Positions 25,766 through 35,068 of a stretch of DNA of 63,199 nucleotides are shown here, piece after piece (position 1 is the first letter of the stretch; each line of letters opens with the position of its first letter). A program made the translations under genes and the position numbers. The DNA is from an uncultured Coriobacteriales bacterium (GTDB lineage: Bacteria; Actinomycetota; Coriobacteriia; Coriobacteriales; UMGS124): positions 1 to 63,199 of the forward strand of contig CABQHM010000013.1 in the NCBI GenBank assembly GCA_902464015.1. Direction: 5' to 3'. The notes beneath the pieces are model-generated. The model saw nothing but the letters and a program-made list of their open reading frames with translations, had not been told where the DNA came from and did not search any database.

Positions 25766-26482
25766 ATGAACGAGTTTCTTCTCATTGGATCTGTCGTCTT
25801 CATTTTCGGCATGGCGCTGCTCGCCTACCGACTCTTCGGCAAAACCGGCCTGTACTGCGTCTCTGGCTTGGCCATGGTGCTCGCCAACATCGAGGCCCTC
25901 ATGATGGTGCGCGCCTTTGGCATCGAGCAGACGCTGGGCAACGTGCTTTTTGCCGTGACGTTCCTCATCACCGACATCTTGAGCGAATGTGAAGGCAAGA
26001 AGGCTGCAAACAAGGCCGTGTTCCTGGGGCTTTTCATTTCGGTGTTCTTCCTGTGTCTGAGCCAGGCTTGGCTGCTCTACACCCCCAGCGAGTCTGACTG
26101 GGTGTCGCCGGCCATCCACACCGTCTTCTCCAACACCCCGCGCATGATGCTGGCTTCCGTGGCCGTGTATGCCATCAGTCAGCTGCTCGACGTGTGGCTC
26201 TACCACAAGCTTTGGGCCCTCACCGAGAAGCGCAGCGGCAAGCGCGACAGCTTCCTGTGGGTGCGCAACAACGCCTCCACGCTCACGAGCCAGCTTGTGA
26301 ACACGGCCCTCTTCACCGCGTTCGCCTTCTGGGGCACCTATGAGTTCCCCACGCTCGTGTCCATCTTCGTGTCGAGCTACCTCATCTACATCGTGACGTC
26401 GCTGCTCGACACCCCTGCCCTCTACCTGGCCCGCCGCATCAAGAAGGCTGGTAAGGCGGGTCTTGAAGAGACCGGCGAGTAA
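25766..26482 (+). CDS. Queuosine precursor transporter, YhhQ family (VUT)
   Basis: 238 residues with about six membrane spans. The family signature around FAVTFLITDILSECEGKKAA and the charged SFLWVRNNASTLTSQLVNT segment are typical of YhhQ/VUT proteins, which bring preQ0, preQ1 or queuine into the cell. A GAAAGGCGAAC lies upstream of the ATG. It is probably co-transcribed with the radical SAM gene before it. No other queuosine synthesis gene (queD, queE, queC, tgt) is seen in the window, which fits a salvage rather than a full synthesis locus. Confidence 0.88.
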   Translation: MNEFLLIGSVVFIFGMALLAYRLFGKTGLYCVSGLAMVLANIEALMMVRAFGIEQTLGNVLFAVTFLITDILSECEGKKAANKAVFLGLFISVFFLCLSQAWLLYTPSESDWVSPAIHTVFSNTPRMMLASVAVYAISQLLDVWLYHKLWALTEKRSGKRDSFLWVRNNASTLTSQLVNTALFTAFAFWGTYEFPTLVSIFVSSYLIYIVTSLLDTPALYLARRIKKAGKAGLEETGE

Positions 26483-26524
26483 AGAAACACGCTCGCAGGC
26501 ATATCGGGAAGCTCCGCTGCACAT

Positions 26525-26559
26525 CTGCCGCCCTCAGCACGTCAGCGCGAGGGCGGCAG
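26525..26559. repeat. Perfect 11-bp inverted repeat (hairpin) downstream of the transporter
   Basis: CTGCCGCCCTC and GAGGGCGGCAG pair perfectly around a 13-nt loop, 43 bp after the transporter stop. No T-tract follows on either strand; a second hairpin with terminator character lies about 75 bp further on. Confidence 0.6.
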
Positions 26560-26632
26560 AAGCAACCACTCGACTGCGCACCAAGAGGTCGTAGGCACGC
26601 TAAGTGTCGGCGTCTATGCGCCAAAACTAAAA

Positions 26633-26676
26633 GAAGCCCCTGCTGCGACCCGCAAAGGGTCTACAGCAGGGACTTC
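26633..26676. terminator. Bidirectional terminator between convergent genes
   Basis: GAAGCCCCTGCTGCGACCC and GGGTCTACAGCAGGGACTTC pair almost throughout around GCAAA. It lies between the transporter (plus) and the S41-like gene (minus) and can serve both. Confidence 0.75.
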
Positions 26677-26725
26677 CCTGTCTTACCAAAGCAAGCGCGC
26701 CATCCAAACACGGCGCACGGGTGCT

Positions 26726-28093
26726 TTACAGCTCGAGCGCCTCGCGAAGAATGGCGTCCTCTTCGAGCTCGGCCTCGGTCCAAGGCACATACACGTCGGC
26801 GTCCACACCGCGACCGTTGATGCCGTGGCCGGCATGCGCCTGGGGCGTCTGGGCCATGGGGTAGATAAACAGCATGTCATCGTCGAAGTTGACGGTGAAG
26901 AGCTGCTGGAAATCGCTCGCTCCCCTGCTGGACCTGCCAACAATCGTGGCCTTCTCCTGACGCTGCAGCGCCTGAAGCAGCGTCTCAGCCTCACCGGCGC
27001 AACCGTCGTCGCACAGCACGACAACGCGGCGGGGACCCTCGTCGGGCTCAACGGGCACAAGCCATTCGTCGGGCAACAGGGCCGGCTCCCACACGAAGCC
27101 CGTCTCAGCAAGCTCTTCGATGCGGTCGACCTCAGCGCGCTCCTCTTCCTCCGACCAGCCCTCCAGGCGCGACTGCTCCTCGACACTGGCTACCATGCGG
27201 TCACAGTTGCCCTTCGAGTACAGGCAGAACAGACCCATGTCACCCATGAAGTCGGCGAACGACTGAGGGGTGTCGATGAGGAACGGCAGAAGCGGCTCAA
27301 CACCCTCGAAGGAGCCTCCCTTGCAATGACGTAGGTCGAGCACGAGCTTGTCGGCGCGGCGCAGCAGCCCCTCGTTCTCAAAGACCACGCCGGCAACCGC
27401 ATCGGCATCCTCGAGGGAGTCGATGCGCATGTACACGGTCTCGTCATCCTTCGGCTCGCAGTACAGCACCGGCTCCATCTCGGCCAAGGCGCGGGCATCC
27501 AAGGCATTATGGTTGGGCTTGATGTCGAGGCGAGCACCGGTCGCCGCGCGTTCAATCTCGAGGGTCTTGGCGTAATGCAGGAAGAAGCCCCAGTCCTCGC
27601 GCTCGGGCGTCACACCAAGCAGCGCGCGACGACGTTCGTCGTTGCGATAGGCGTTGATAGGCTGACCGTCGATGGCAAGGATACGGTCGCCCTTGCACAG
27701 GCGGTCGTCGTCCCACACCTCATCGACAAACAGGCAGTCCTGCGCAGCCCGTGCAGAAAAACCCACGTTCCAGTCGTGACGAGGGTTTGAGCCGAGTTTG
27801 ATGATGCGCAAATTGGGGTCACCGGTGCATGCAAGGTAATAGCGCACCAGGCGGAGGAACTCACTGTCGCGGCGATGCGTTGCGCGCGAGCCGAGCTTGG
27901 AGACGCGCGGCCTCACGTCGGGCAGCAACGCGGCGTTTCCATCACAACCTGCGTAATCGTGCGACACGATGGACTCAATTTGGTCGAACATGTCCGAGTA
28001 CGAGGTCAAATGGGATAAGCCGCTCACGACACTCCAATCAACGTGGCCAACCTTGCCCACGCCGACAAGAATCGGCGGAATCTCGCAAGGCAT
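26726..28093 (-). CDS. S41 family peptidase-like protein with PDZ region
   Basis: Up to 455 residues, no signal peptide. A PDZ-like region (GFSARAAQDCLFVDEVWDDD, LCKGDRILAIDGQPI) is followed by an S41-type core (ADKLVLDLRHCKGGSFEG; VVVLCDDGCAGEAETLLQAL; TIVGRSSRGASDF). At the position of the S41 nucleophile (usually S-A-x-E) the sequence reads D-G-C-A-G-E, so Cys appears to replace Ser. The start at 28093 lacks a clear ribosome site; Met35 (MFDQIES) is an alternative. The gene is divergent from putP. Catalytic activity is not assured. Confidence 0.75.
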   Translation of the reverse strand: MPCEIPPILVGVGKVGHVDWSVVSGLSHLTSYSDMFDQIESIVSHDYAGCDGNAALLPDVRPRVSKLGSRATHRRDSEFLRLVRYYLACTGDPNLRIIKLGSNPRHDWNVGFSARAAQDCLFVDEVWDDDRLCKGDRILAIDGQPINAYRNDERRRALLGVTPEREDWGFFLHYAKTLEIERAATGARLDIKPNHNALDARALAEMEPVLYCEPKDDETVYMRIDSLEDADAVAGVVFENEGLLRRADKLVLDLRHCKGGSFEGVEPLLPFLIDTPQSFADFMGDMGLFCLYSKGNCDRMVASVEEQSRLEGWSEEEERAEVDRIEELAETGFVWEPALLPDEWLVPVEPDEGPRRVVVLCDDGCAGEAETLLQALQRQEKATIVGRSSRGASDFQQLFTVNFDDDMLFIYPMAQTPQAHAGHGINGRGVDADVYVPWTEAELEEDAILREALEL

Positions 28094-28344
28094 CCGTCCA
28101 TCGGGACAGACTGGTTTATTGTACCTCTTCGCACGCCTGATTCATCCCCGGCGCATATACTGCGCAGGAACACCCGAATCGTGCCCGCCAAACTCCCCCA
28201 CCAACAGCCGCAAACCGCCCGTTTGGGTTTTCCATCACGTAAAATACCAGTTTATCCATAGGTTTTTAAATCTTTTTTCCCAGATAAGCAGTATAGTTTT
28301 CCCATTAACGCGTGTTTTAATCAGCTTCACCCGAAAGGCAGCTT

Positions 28345-29925
28345 ATGGAATCCGGAGATTTCCTCGTACTTTTGGCGATGATCCTCTACTTCATCGTCGT
28401 GCTCACCATCGGTTTTGTGTACTCGAAGAGGGCCAACTCTTCAACGTCCGAGTACTTCCTGGGCGGTCGTCAGATCGGCCCCTGGTTTACGGCCTTATCG
28501 GCCGAGGCTTCGGACATGAGCGGATATCTGCTCATGGGCCTGCCGGGTCTGGCGTACTTCGCCGGCTTCTCCGAGGCAGGCTGGACCGCCATCGGCCTGG
28601 CCATCGGCACCTGGCTCAACTGGAAGCTCGTGGCTCAGCGTCTGCGCCAGTACTCTGAGGCAACCGACTCCATCACCGTGTCGGGCTTCTACAACCGCCG
28701 CTTTAAGGACGACAAGAACATCATCGGCACCATTGCCGCCCTCATCACGATGCTCTTCTTCTGCGTCTACGTGGGCAGCTGCTTCGTGACTGTGGGCAAG
28801 CTCTTCCACACGCTTTTCGGCGTGGACTACGCCACCATGATGGCCCTGGGCGCCTTCATCGTCTTCCTCTACACGATGGTGGGCGGCTACCTCTCCGTGG
28901 TTGCCACCGACTTCATGCAGGGCTGCCTCATGTTCTTCGTGCTCATCATGGTGCTCATCGGTTCCATCACCGCCGCCGGCGGCGTTGAGAACACGGCAGC
29001 ATTCCTCTCGGACATCCCCGGCTTCATCTCTGCCACGATGGCTTCCACGCCCGTCATTGGTGCCGACGGCATGCAGGTTGTTGAGAACGGCATGCCTGTG
29101 TTCGGCGAGCCCGTCTCGTACGGCCTTATCACCATCGTCTCCACGCTCTCCTGGGGCCTGGGCTACTTTGGCATGCCGCAGGTCCTCACCCGCTTCCTCT
29201 CCATTCGCTCGCATGAGGAAGTGCGCGCCTCGCGCATCATCGCCGTGGTCTGGGTCGTCATCTCGCTCTTTGCCGCCATCTGCATCGGTCTCATCGGCCG
29301 TGTGGTAATTCCCACCGAGTTCGTCACCGAGTCGAGCGCCGAGAACGTGCTCATCGTGCTTTCGCAGATGCTGTTGCCCGCCTTCATGTGCGGCCTTGCA
29401 GTGTCGGGCATCCTGGCCGCCTCGATGTCTTCGAGCTCTGCCTACCTGCTCATCGCCGGTTCCTCGGTGGCCGAGAACATCTTCCACGCCGTGTTCAAGA
29501 AGGACGCCACCGAGCGCCAGGTCATGATCGTGGCCCGCATCACGCTCATCTGCGTGTTCCTGTTTGGCATCTGGGTGGCATGGGACGAGAACTCCTCCAT
29601 CTTCCGCGTGGTGTCCTACGCCTGGGCCGGCCTGGGTGCCGCCTTCGGCCCGCTGACGCTGTTCTCGCTGTACTGGAGGCGCACCACCAAGCAGGGCGCC
29701 GTGGCTGGCATGCTCACGGGCGCCATCACTGTGCTTGTGTGGCACAACTTCATCAAGCCCCTAGGCGGCATTTTCGGCATCTACGAGCTGCTCCCCGCCT
29801 TTGTGCTGGGCTGCCTGGCCATCTTCATCGTCTCCAAGCTCACGCCCGAACCCGACGCCAGCGTGCTCGAGGAGTTCGATCACTACCGCGACGAGCGCGC
29901 TCCCAAGACGGCCGAGCAGGCCTAA
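28345..29925 (+). CDS. putP: Sodium/proline symporter
   Basis: 526 residues with about 13 spans, standard for the SSS family. The opening (FYSKRA-type FVYSKRANSSTSEYFLGGRQIGPW is the conserved core) and SAEASDMSGYLLMGLPG are strongly PutP-like: Na+-coupled proline uptake, with Na+ site residues expected in spans 1 and 8. GAAAGGC lies seven bases before the ATG, and a TATAGT at 28292-28297 may be the -10. It is a single-gene unit between a divergent S41-like gene and a strong terminator. Proline specificity is inferred from family similarity. Confidence 0.9.
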   Translation: MESGDFLVLLAMILYFIVVLTIGFVYSKRANSSTSEYFLGGRQIGPWFTALSAEASDMSGYLLMGLPGLAYFAGFSEAGWTAIGLAIGTWLNWKLVAQRLRQYSEATDSITVSGFYNRRFKDDKNIIGTIAALITMLFFCVYVGSCFVTVGKLFHTLFGVDYATMMALGAFIVFLYTMVGGYLSVVATDFMQGCLMFFVLIMVLIGSITAAGGVENTAAFLSDIPGFISATMASTPVIGADGMQVVENGMPVFGEPVSYGLITIVSTLSWGLGYFGMPQVLTRFLSIRSHEEVRASRIIAVVWVVISLFAAICIGLIGRVVIPTEFVTESSAENVLIVLSQMLLPAFMCGLAVSGILAASMSSSSAYLLIAGSSVAENIFHAVFKKDATERQVMIVARITLICVFLFGIWVAWDENSSIFRVVSYAWAGLGAAFGPLTLFSLYWRRTTKQGAVAGMLTGAITVLVWHNFIKPLGGIFGIYELLPAFVLGCLAIFIVSKLTPEPDASVLEEFDHYRDERAPKTAEQA

Positions 29926-29956
29926 GCGAGCATCGCTTCATAGCACCGCACGCAAG

Positions 29957-29999
29957 CGCGGCGGGACCCGGTACAACCTGGGCCCCGCCGCGTTTTTTG
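29957..29999. terminator. Strong terminator after putP
   Basis: CGCGGCGGGACCC pairs with GGGCCCCGCCGCG, then TTTTTT. The gene beyond it is convergent (YggU, minus), and the complement also starts with a short A/T run, so it may work in both directions. Confidence 0.9.
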
Positions 30000-30034
30000 T
30001 GCCAGGAAAGATGATGGGGACCGCGCCCTTTGCC

Positions 30035-30331
30035 TTACAGCCGCGGCAGAGCCTCGTACCAGGCGTCATAGGCAGCCTGGTCCATCGCGAGCTCGAGCAT
30101 CTTATGATGGCTCGTCTCGCCGCGCTTGATTGAGACGGATCCTTTTGAGATGCCCAAAGCCCCCGCCATCAGCTTGCACACGGCCTTATTGGCCTTGCCG
30201 TTGTCGGGCGGGGCGGTCACGCGCAGGCGCACCTCGCAGGTGCCGTCATCGGCACAGGAAACACCGACTACCTGGTCTTTACCTGACTTGGGGGTCACGT
30301 GCACGGCACACGTCACACAAGCGTTGGGCAT
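30035..30331 (-). CDS. DUF167 (YggU-like) protein
   Basis: 98 residues from the ATG at 30331, chosen because GAAAGGTG lies just upstream; a longer frame to 30463 has no ribosome site. The family core is clear: AVHVTPKSGKDQVVGV, then VRLRVTAPPDNGKANKAVCKLMAGALGISKGSVSIKRGE in continuous alignment with DUF167. These small alpha/beta proteins are widespread and of unknown function. It lies 83 bp downstream of the AEC transporter on the same strand. Confidence 0.9.
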   Translation of the reverse strand: MPNACVTCAVHVTPKSGKDQVVGVSCADDGTCEVRLRVTAPPDNGKANKAVCKLMAGALGISKGSVSIKRGETSHHKMLELAMDQAAYDAWYEALPRL

Positions 30332-30414
30332 GGTCGGGCACCTTTCAGTCGTGGGCGGCCACACCGTGGGGTCGCGCGTCAAAATGACACGGCGCGCCGC
30401 TCTGGACCATTTCG

Positions 30415-31338
30415 CTAGAGCTGGTAGAGGAACACCATGAGGGGCATGGTCACGATACAGCACAGGATGGTGACGACATTGATTGCGCTGGCATATGACG
30501 CGTTGCGATTATATATCTGCGCCATCTGATTGATTGTGGAGGCCGAAGGTGCACTTGCGGCAAGCAACGTGATAAGCAGGACGTTCTCCCCGTTGGGTGC
30601 CAGGCTTGCCAACGGCGTGAACTTGAGAATCGCAAGGCCGATGAGAGGAAGCACTATCAGGCGCATGATTGCCGTGAAGGGAAGGCGCTTGAAAGAGAGC
30701 AGTTCTCGGAAGTTGACGCCCGCCATGATCATGCCCGTCACAATCATGGCGGACGGGCCGATCATCGAGCCCACCGAGCTCATGGCCAGCTGCACAGGCT
30801 CCGGCAGGCGCAAACCGGTGATGAACAACAGCAAGCCGATGTAGACCGAGATCATGTTGACGCCCAGCAACACCTGACGCCAGTCGATGCCGCGAATGCC
30901 GCGCATGAGCGACTTGCCATGCGACCACAGGAGAACGGTCTGAACCACCAGGTAGGCAGTGCAGTAGATGACCATGTCTTGCCCCATGATCATCACAACG
31001 AGCGGAATGATCAGGTTGCCGCAGTTGGAATAGGCGAGCGAGGCCTGCTCCACCTCGTCGAGCTTGAGCGGCTTTTTGAACACCGTGGTAAGCACGAGGA
31101 ACAAACCTTGCGTAGCCACCGCGCCAATGATGGCGACAAGAAAGCCCAACCGTACCTCTTGGGTCATGTCCACCTGAAACGACGAAATGATCATGCAGGG
31201 GTTGATGACGTAGAGGTTGAGCATAGAGATGGCACGGCTGTCCTGCGGCTTTACAAAACCGGCTTTGACCAACGCGAACCCCATCGCCATCATTACGAAC
31301 AGGGATAGTATCTTCTCGGCAAGAATCAGACTCAGCAT
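30415..31338 (-). CDS. AEC family transporter (auxin efflux carrier-like)
   Basis: 307 residues starting MLSLILAEKILSLFVMMAMG, with ten hydrophobic spans in two groups of five. Conserved features of the AEC family are visible: NLYVINPCMIISSF, SLAYSNCGNLIIPLV and LLAASAPSASTINQMA (unwound helix regions with Asn/Pro). Bacterial members export or take up small organic acids such as malate or malonate; the substrate here is unknown. The upstream frame to 31434 lacks support, so the ATG at 31338 is used. It may be co-transcribed with the yggU-like gene. Confidence 0.88.
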   Translation of the reverse strand: MLSLILAEKILSLFVMMAMGFALVKAGFVKPQDSRAISMLNLYVINPCMIISSFQVDMTQEVRLGFLVAIIGAVATQGLFLVLTTVFKKPLKLDEVEQASLAYSNCGNLIIPLVVMIMGQDMVIYCTAYLVVQTVLLWSHGKSLMRGIRGIDWRQVLLGVNMISVYIGLLLFITGLRLPEPVQLAMSSVGSMIGPSAMIVTGMIMAGVNFRELLSFKRLPFTAIMRLIVLPLIGLAILKFTPLASLAPNGENVLLITLLAASAPSASTINQMAQIYNRNASYASAINVVTILCCIVTMPLMVFLYQL

Positions 31339-31558
31339 GACACAGTGCACCCGTTTCTTTGTGCCATCTCGGAAATGGATGGCGGCATGGTAGCGCTTCG
31401 ACGTTGCAATGGTTAGCAGGCTTGCACTCATCACAAGACCTAAGCGTGTTATTGTGAGATTTTCTTACATTGCATGTACAGAGAATCTTATTGGGGGTAC
31501 AACACGGTGCATGCAAATACGCACACGCGTGCATCGCCCCAGAAAGGAAGCCTTACCG

Positions 31559-33529
31559 ATGAAGGAATTCAAGACTGAGAGCAAGAAGCTCCTTGACCTC
31601 ATGATCAACTCGATCTACACCAACCGCGAGATTTTCCTGCGCGAGCTCATCTCCAACGCCTCCGACGCTGTGGACAAGCTTGTCTTCAAGAGTCTCACTG
31701 ATGCAAACGTGCAGGTAGACCGCTCGGAGTTGGGTGTACAGGTCTCCTTTGACAAGGACGTGCGCACCATCAGCGTGCGCGACAACGGCATCGGCATGAC
31801 GGCCGAGGAGCTCGACGCCAACCTGGGCACGATCGCCCACTCCGGCTCGGAAGCCTTCAAGACCGACAACGCCGAGGCCCAAGGCACCGACGTCGACATC
31901 ATCGGTCAGTTTGGCGTGGGCTTCTATTCCTCGTTCATGGTTGCCTCCAAGGTGCGCGTGGTGAGCCGCGCCTTCGGCTCCGACGAAGTCAACGCATGGG
32001 AATGCGACGGCCTGGACGGCTACACCATCGAGCCCGCCACGCCCGAAGAGGCCGCGCTCGTGGGGGACCACGGCACGTGCATCACGCTGTACCTGCGCGA
32101 AAGCACCGAGGACGAGAACACCGACGAACTGCTCAGCGAGTGGCGCCTGAAGGAGCTCATCCGCAAGTACTCCAACTACGTGCGTTATCCCGTGCGCATG
32201 GAGGTCACGAAGCGCCGCCAGCTGCCCAAGCCCGACGACGCGCCCGAGGACTACAAGCCCGAGTGGGAAAGCTACACCGAGCTCGAGACCATCAACTCCA
32301 TCAAGCCCATCTGGAAAAAGAGCAAGTCGGAAGTCTCGCAGGAGGACTACGACGAGTTCTACAAGGCGACCTTCCACGACTACGCGGCGCCGGCGCGCAC
32401 CATCAGCTTCCACGCCGAGGGCCGCATCAGCTACGACGGCCTGCTCTTTATCCCCTCGAAGGCCCCGTTCGACCTGTACAGCGCCGACTACGAGAAGGGC
32501 ATCGCGCTGTACTCCTCCAACGTGCTCATTCAGGAGAAGTGCGCCGACCTCGTGCCCGACTACTTCAACTTCGTGCGCGGCGTGGTGGACTCCCCCGACA
32601 TCTCGCTCAACATCTCGCGCGAGACGCTGCAGCAGAACTCCCAGCTCAAGGCCATCGCCAAGCACGTCGAACGCCAGGTGAAGACCGAGCTCGGCAAGAT
32701 GCTCGCCGAGGACCGCGAGGGCTACGAGAAGTTCTTCGAGAACTTCGGCCGCGGCCTGAAGTTCGGTATCTATGCAAGCTACGGCATGAAGGCCGCGGAG
32801 CTCGGCGACCTCATGCTCTTCTGGAGCGCCCGCGAGAACAAGATGGTCACTTTCCGCGAGTACGTGGACGGCATGGCCGAGGGTCAGGACAAGATCTACT
32901 ACGCCGCCGGTGACTCGCGCGAGCGCCTCGAGAAGCTGCCGATGGTGAAGGTGGCGCTGGCGCGCGGCTTCGACGTGCTGCTGTGCACGCAGGACGTTGA
33001 CGAGTTCATGCTGCAGGCGATGCACGCTTACCATGTGCCGGAGGTCCTTGCCACCGATGAGACCGAAGGCAAGGAGGCCCGCGATATTGAGCTCGCCAAT
33101 GTGGCCAGCGCCGACCTCAACCTGGCAACCGAGGAGGAGAAGCAGGCCGCTGAGAAGGCCAGCGACGACAACGAGACGCTGCTGAGCGCCATGAAGGAAG
33201 CTCTGGGCGACAAGGTAAGCTCCGTGAAGGTAAGCGCAGGCCTGGGCGACTCCCCCGCCGTGCTGACCAGCGAGGGCCAGGTGTCGCTCGAGATGGAGCG
33301 CATCATGGCCATGATGCCCGAATCCGCCATGGCGCCCAAGGCCCAGCGCGTGCTCGAGCTCAACGCTCAGCACCCGGTGTTCGCCAAGCTGTGCGCCGCT
33401 CAGCAGGCTGGCGAGGGTGAGAAGGTCGCGCTGTACGCAAAGCTCCTGCTCGATCAGGCACTGCTCGTGAGCGGCATGCCTGTGGACGACCCCGTGGCGT
33501 TCGCGGAGAACGTGTGCGCGCTGATGTAG
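31559..33529 (+). CDS. htpG: Molecular chaperone HtpG (Hsp90)
   Basis: 656 residues from the ATG at 31559 (AGAAAGGAAG upstream; MKEFKTESKKLLDLMINSIY, the expected HtpG N-terminus). The GHKL ATPase motifs are present: ELISNASDA, DNGIGMT, and GQFGVGFYS. The middle domain has the conserved FVRGVVDSPDISLNISRE segment, whose Arg helps ATP hydrolysis. The C-terminal dimer domain is complete. It is monocistronic. No CIRCE-type operator was noticed upstream. Confidence 0.97.
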   Translation: MKEFKTESKKLLDLMINSIYTNREIFLRELISNASDAVDKLVFKSLTDANVQVDRSELGVQVSFDKDVRTISVRDNGIGMTAEELDANLGTIAHSGSEAFKTDNAEAQGTDVDIIGQFGVGFYSSFMVASKVRVVSRAFGSDEVNAWECDGLDGYTIEPATPEEAALVGDHGTCITLYLRESTEDENTDELLSEWRLKELIRKYSNYVRYPVRMEVTKRRQLPKPDDAPEDYKPEWESYTELETINSIKPIWKKSKSEVSQEDYDEFYKATFHDYAAPARTISFHAEGRISYDGLLFIPSKAPFDLYSADYEKGIALYSSNVLIQEKCADLVPDYFNFVRGVVDSPDISLNISRETLQQNSQLKAIAKHVERQVKTELGKMLAEDREGYEKFFENFGRGLKFGIYASYGMKAAELGDLMLFWSARENKMVTFREYVDGMAEGQDKIYYAAGDSRERLEKLPMVKVALARGFDVLLCTQDVDEFMLQAMHAYHVPEVLATDETEGKEARDIELANVASADLNLATEEEKQAAEKASDDNETLLSAMKEALGDKVSSVKVSAGLGDSPAVLTSEGQVSLEMERIMAMMPESAMAPKAQRVLELNAQHPVFAKLCAAQQAGEGEKVALYAKLLLDQALLVSGMPVDDPVAFAENVCALM

Positions 33530-33556
33530 GGCGCTGCGAATAGGCAGGTCTCCCCG

Positions 33557-33621
33557 AGGCCCCGCCTTTTCCCTCGTGACACTGGTTTCGCGAAGATGTC
33601 CCGAGAGAAAAGGCGGGGCCT
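33557..33621. repeat. Long imperfect palindrome downstream of htpG
   Basis: Outer arms AGGCCCCGCCTTTT (33557-33570) and AAAAGGCGGGGCCT (33608-33621) are a perfect 14-bp match. Inside, CTCGTGACA and TGTCCCGAG continue the stem with a mismatch, and TTCGCGAA lies in the loop. It starts 27 bp after the htpG stop, may act as its terminator, and is larger than a usual one. Confidence 0.7.
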
Positions 33622-33993
33622 ACGCTTGTCTGTCGGTAAGGCGGTGGGGGCAGTATTTAAAAGCAGGCGTTAGACTACTCGCCATTCACGGATGGCCCAA
33701 AGGGATAAAAACGGAGCCGCGCCTTTCCGTCTGACAAACGGCGGGGTATGTAGAGCCATGCGGAACGAGGCGGTTCTCATTGTTGCTGAAGTTGTCGGCA
33801 ATGCTTTGTTGCCTTGTATGCGAGGGGCACTTTGGGGACCGCCGTTTCGGGCAGCGTCGAACTCAATCGCCTGCGCTTACCTCAGGTGTCCCAGAGCATA
33901 GTTTTTGCCTCATCGATTTAGCCCGCATCGGTCCACTCTCAATGATAGCCGAATGGTCTAGAGCTGGCACATGTGACACGACAGGCCGAGGGG
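33622..33993. other. Intergenic region between htpG and niaR 3' ends
   Basis: About 370 bp between convergent genes. A 69-codon frame at 33692-33901 has no ribosome site and no recognisable product. No tRNA-like fold or repeat found. I see nothing functional here. Confidence 0.5.
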
Positions 33994-34554
33994 TTAGCTC
34001 TCGGGGAGCTCTTCGCGCTCAAAAGCGGTGAGGGGGGCGAGAAAGCCGAGGGTGGAGAGGGCGGTTTCTACCTCGTCGAGGACTTCGGGGGCATCGGCAC
34101 TCACCAGGTGAAAGTGATAGCCGTCAGTGAGGGCCATAAGCGGCGAGGAGATGCCTTGGGCGAGGTCCGACAAAAAGTGCTGAACGTCGCGGCGAGACTT
34201 GATGTTGAGCGGTGCGCTCAGGCGGCCGTACGTGCGATGGTTGACCATCACGTTCTCGACCGTGGCACCCAAATCAACGATGGCGTTAAGCTCGTCAGCC
34301 ACCTGCTCGGGGGTGTGGCGAACCTTGAAAAGACGGCTGGGGCGCCGGGCGAGTGTAGCCGAGGTGGCCTCAGCGAGCACGTATCCCCTATTGGTGGAAG
34401 TGATTTCGGCACCCGAGGTGCGCAGCAGGGCGATGTCTTGCACGATGACCTGGCGGCTCACGCCAAAGCGGCCAGCCAAAGCTGCACCACTCAAAGGTGA
34501 TTCGGCCTCGCGCAACGCCGCAAGCAGGGCTTCTCTTCTCTGCACGCCTTCCAT
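33994..34554 (-). CDS. niaR: NiaR-type transcriptional repressor of NAD/niacin genes
   Basis: 186 residues. The N-terminus is a winged helix (LLAALREAESPLSGAALAGRFGVSRQVIVQDIALLR). A 3H domain follows, with its metal-binding histidines in VMVNHRTYGRL, VQHFLSDL and TDGYHFHLVSA. This order is that of NiaR (YrxA, sometimes called NadR), which binds niacin and represses niacin uptake and NAD synthesis genes. No NAD gene is adjacent, so its targets must lie elsewhere. The gene is on its own; a dispersed repeat lies about 340 bp upstream. Confidence 0.9.
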   Translation of the reverse strand: MEGVQRREALLAALREAESPLSGAALAGRFGVSRQVIVQDIALLRTSGAEITSTNRGYVLAEATSATLARRPSRLFKVRHTPEQVADELNAIVDLGATVENVMVNHRTYGRLSAPLNIKSRRDVQHFLSDLAQGISSPLMALTDGYHFHLVSADAPEVLDEVETALSTLGFLAPLTAFEREELPES

Positions 34555-34890
34555 CGCTCGTTAGTCCCTCGCAGTCGCTTTCCTTCATTGTCAACGCCGC
34601 ATTGTACCCGTATGTACGCAAAACAAGCTCATCACACTTTCCATGAGAGCAAGAATGTAATTGCACCTGCATACAAGCGAGTTGTGCCCGGCGACATTCG
34701 CCATCTGATCCAGCGACTGATTGGATGGACTCGTTTGCAAAACACGCTTGGGGTGTTCGCCGTTTAGTTGGACGTCTGATTATGCCCGTTTGCTTGCAAG
34801 ATACGCTCGCTGGTTCGATATCGAGTTTTCTGAGCAAGCGCAGGCCCCTAATCGCACGGCACACCGCAATGCAAGGCAATTCAACTCCCA
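34555..34890. other. Intergenic region upstream of niaR
   Basis: About 335 bp without a convincing gene. The 61-codon frame at 34721-34906 has no ribosome site. The region should hold the niaR promoter, but I cannot place one with confidence. The dispersed repeat copy B begins at 34891. Confidence 0.5.
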
Positions 34891-34980
34891 ATTAACATAC
34901 ATTTAAGAATTTCTAAAAACTCGTCAACTGGTGTTTTGATGATTTAACATACATCTGAGTTATTGAAATGTATGTTAAAT
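34891..34980 (-). repeat. Dispersed ~90-bp palindromic repeat, copy B
   Basis: Read on the minus strand it begins ATTTAACATACATTT and closes with ATGTATGTTAAAT. It then carries AACACCAGTTGACGAG and ends AAATGTATGTTAATT. It aligns with copies A and C over the full length. It lies 89 bp after the stop of the EIIC-like gene (minus) and reads in that gene's direction. Confidence 0.88.
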
Positions 34981-35015
34981 GCCTTGGTATAGAAAGAGAA
35001 GACCCTCGCACAGAC

Positions 35016-35049
35016 CCGTGCCCCCATGTCGCGCGATATGGGGGCACGG
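35016..35049 (-). terminator. Hairpin terminator after the EIIC-like gene
   Basis: CCGTGCCCCCAT and ATGGGGGCACGG pair perfectly over 12 bp around a 10-nt loop, 20 bp downstream of the stop on the minus strand. T-richness after the stem is modest. Confidence 0.65.
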
Positions 35050-35068
35050 ATTGCGTCCTAAGGGTTGC

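Noticed and set aside
31553..33373. 606-codon minus frame opposite htpG
   Set aside because: Antisense shadow of a certain Hsp90 gene; similar shadows oppose the genes at 14412, 23310, 28345 and 47506.
33692..33901. 69-codon frame between htpG and niaR
   Set aside because: No ribosome site, no recognisable sequence and poor codon pattern.
33950..34000. tRNA-like stretch near TGGTCTAGAGC
   Set aside because: No TTCGA arm or cloverleaf could be drawn; no tRNA or rRNA gene was found in the window.
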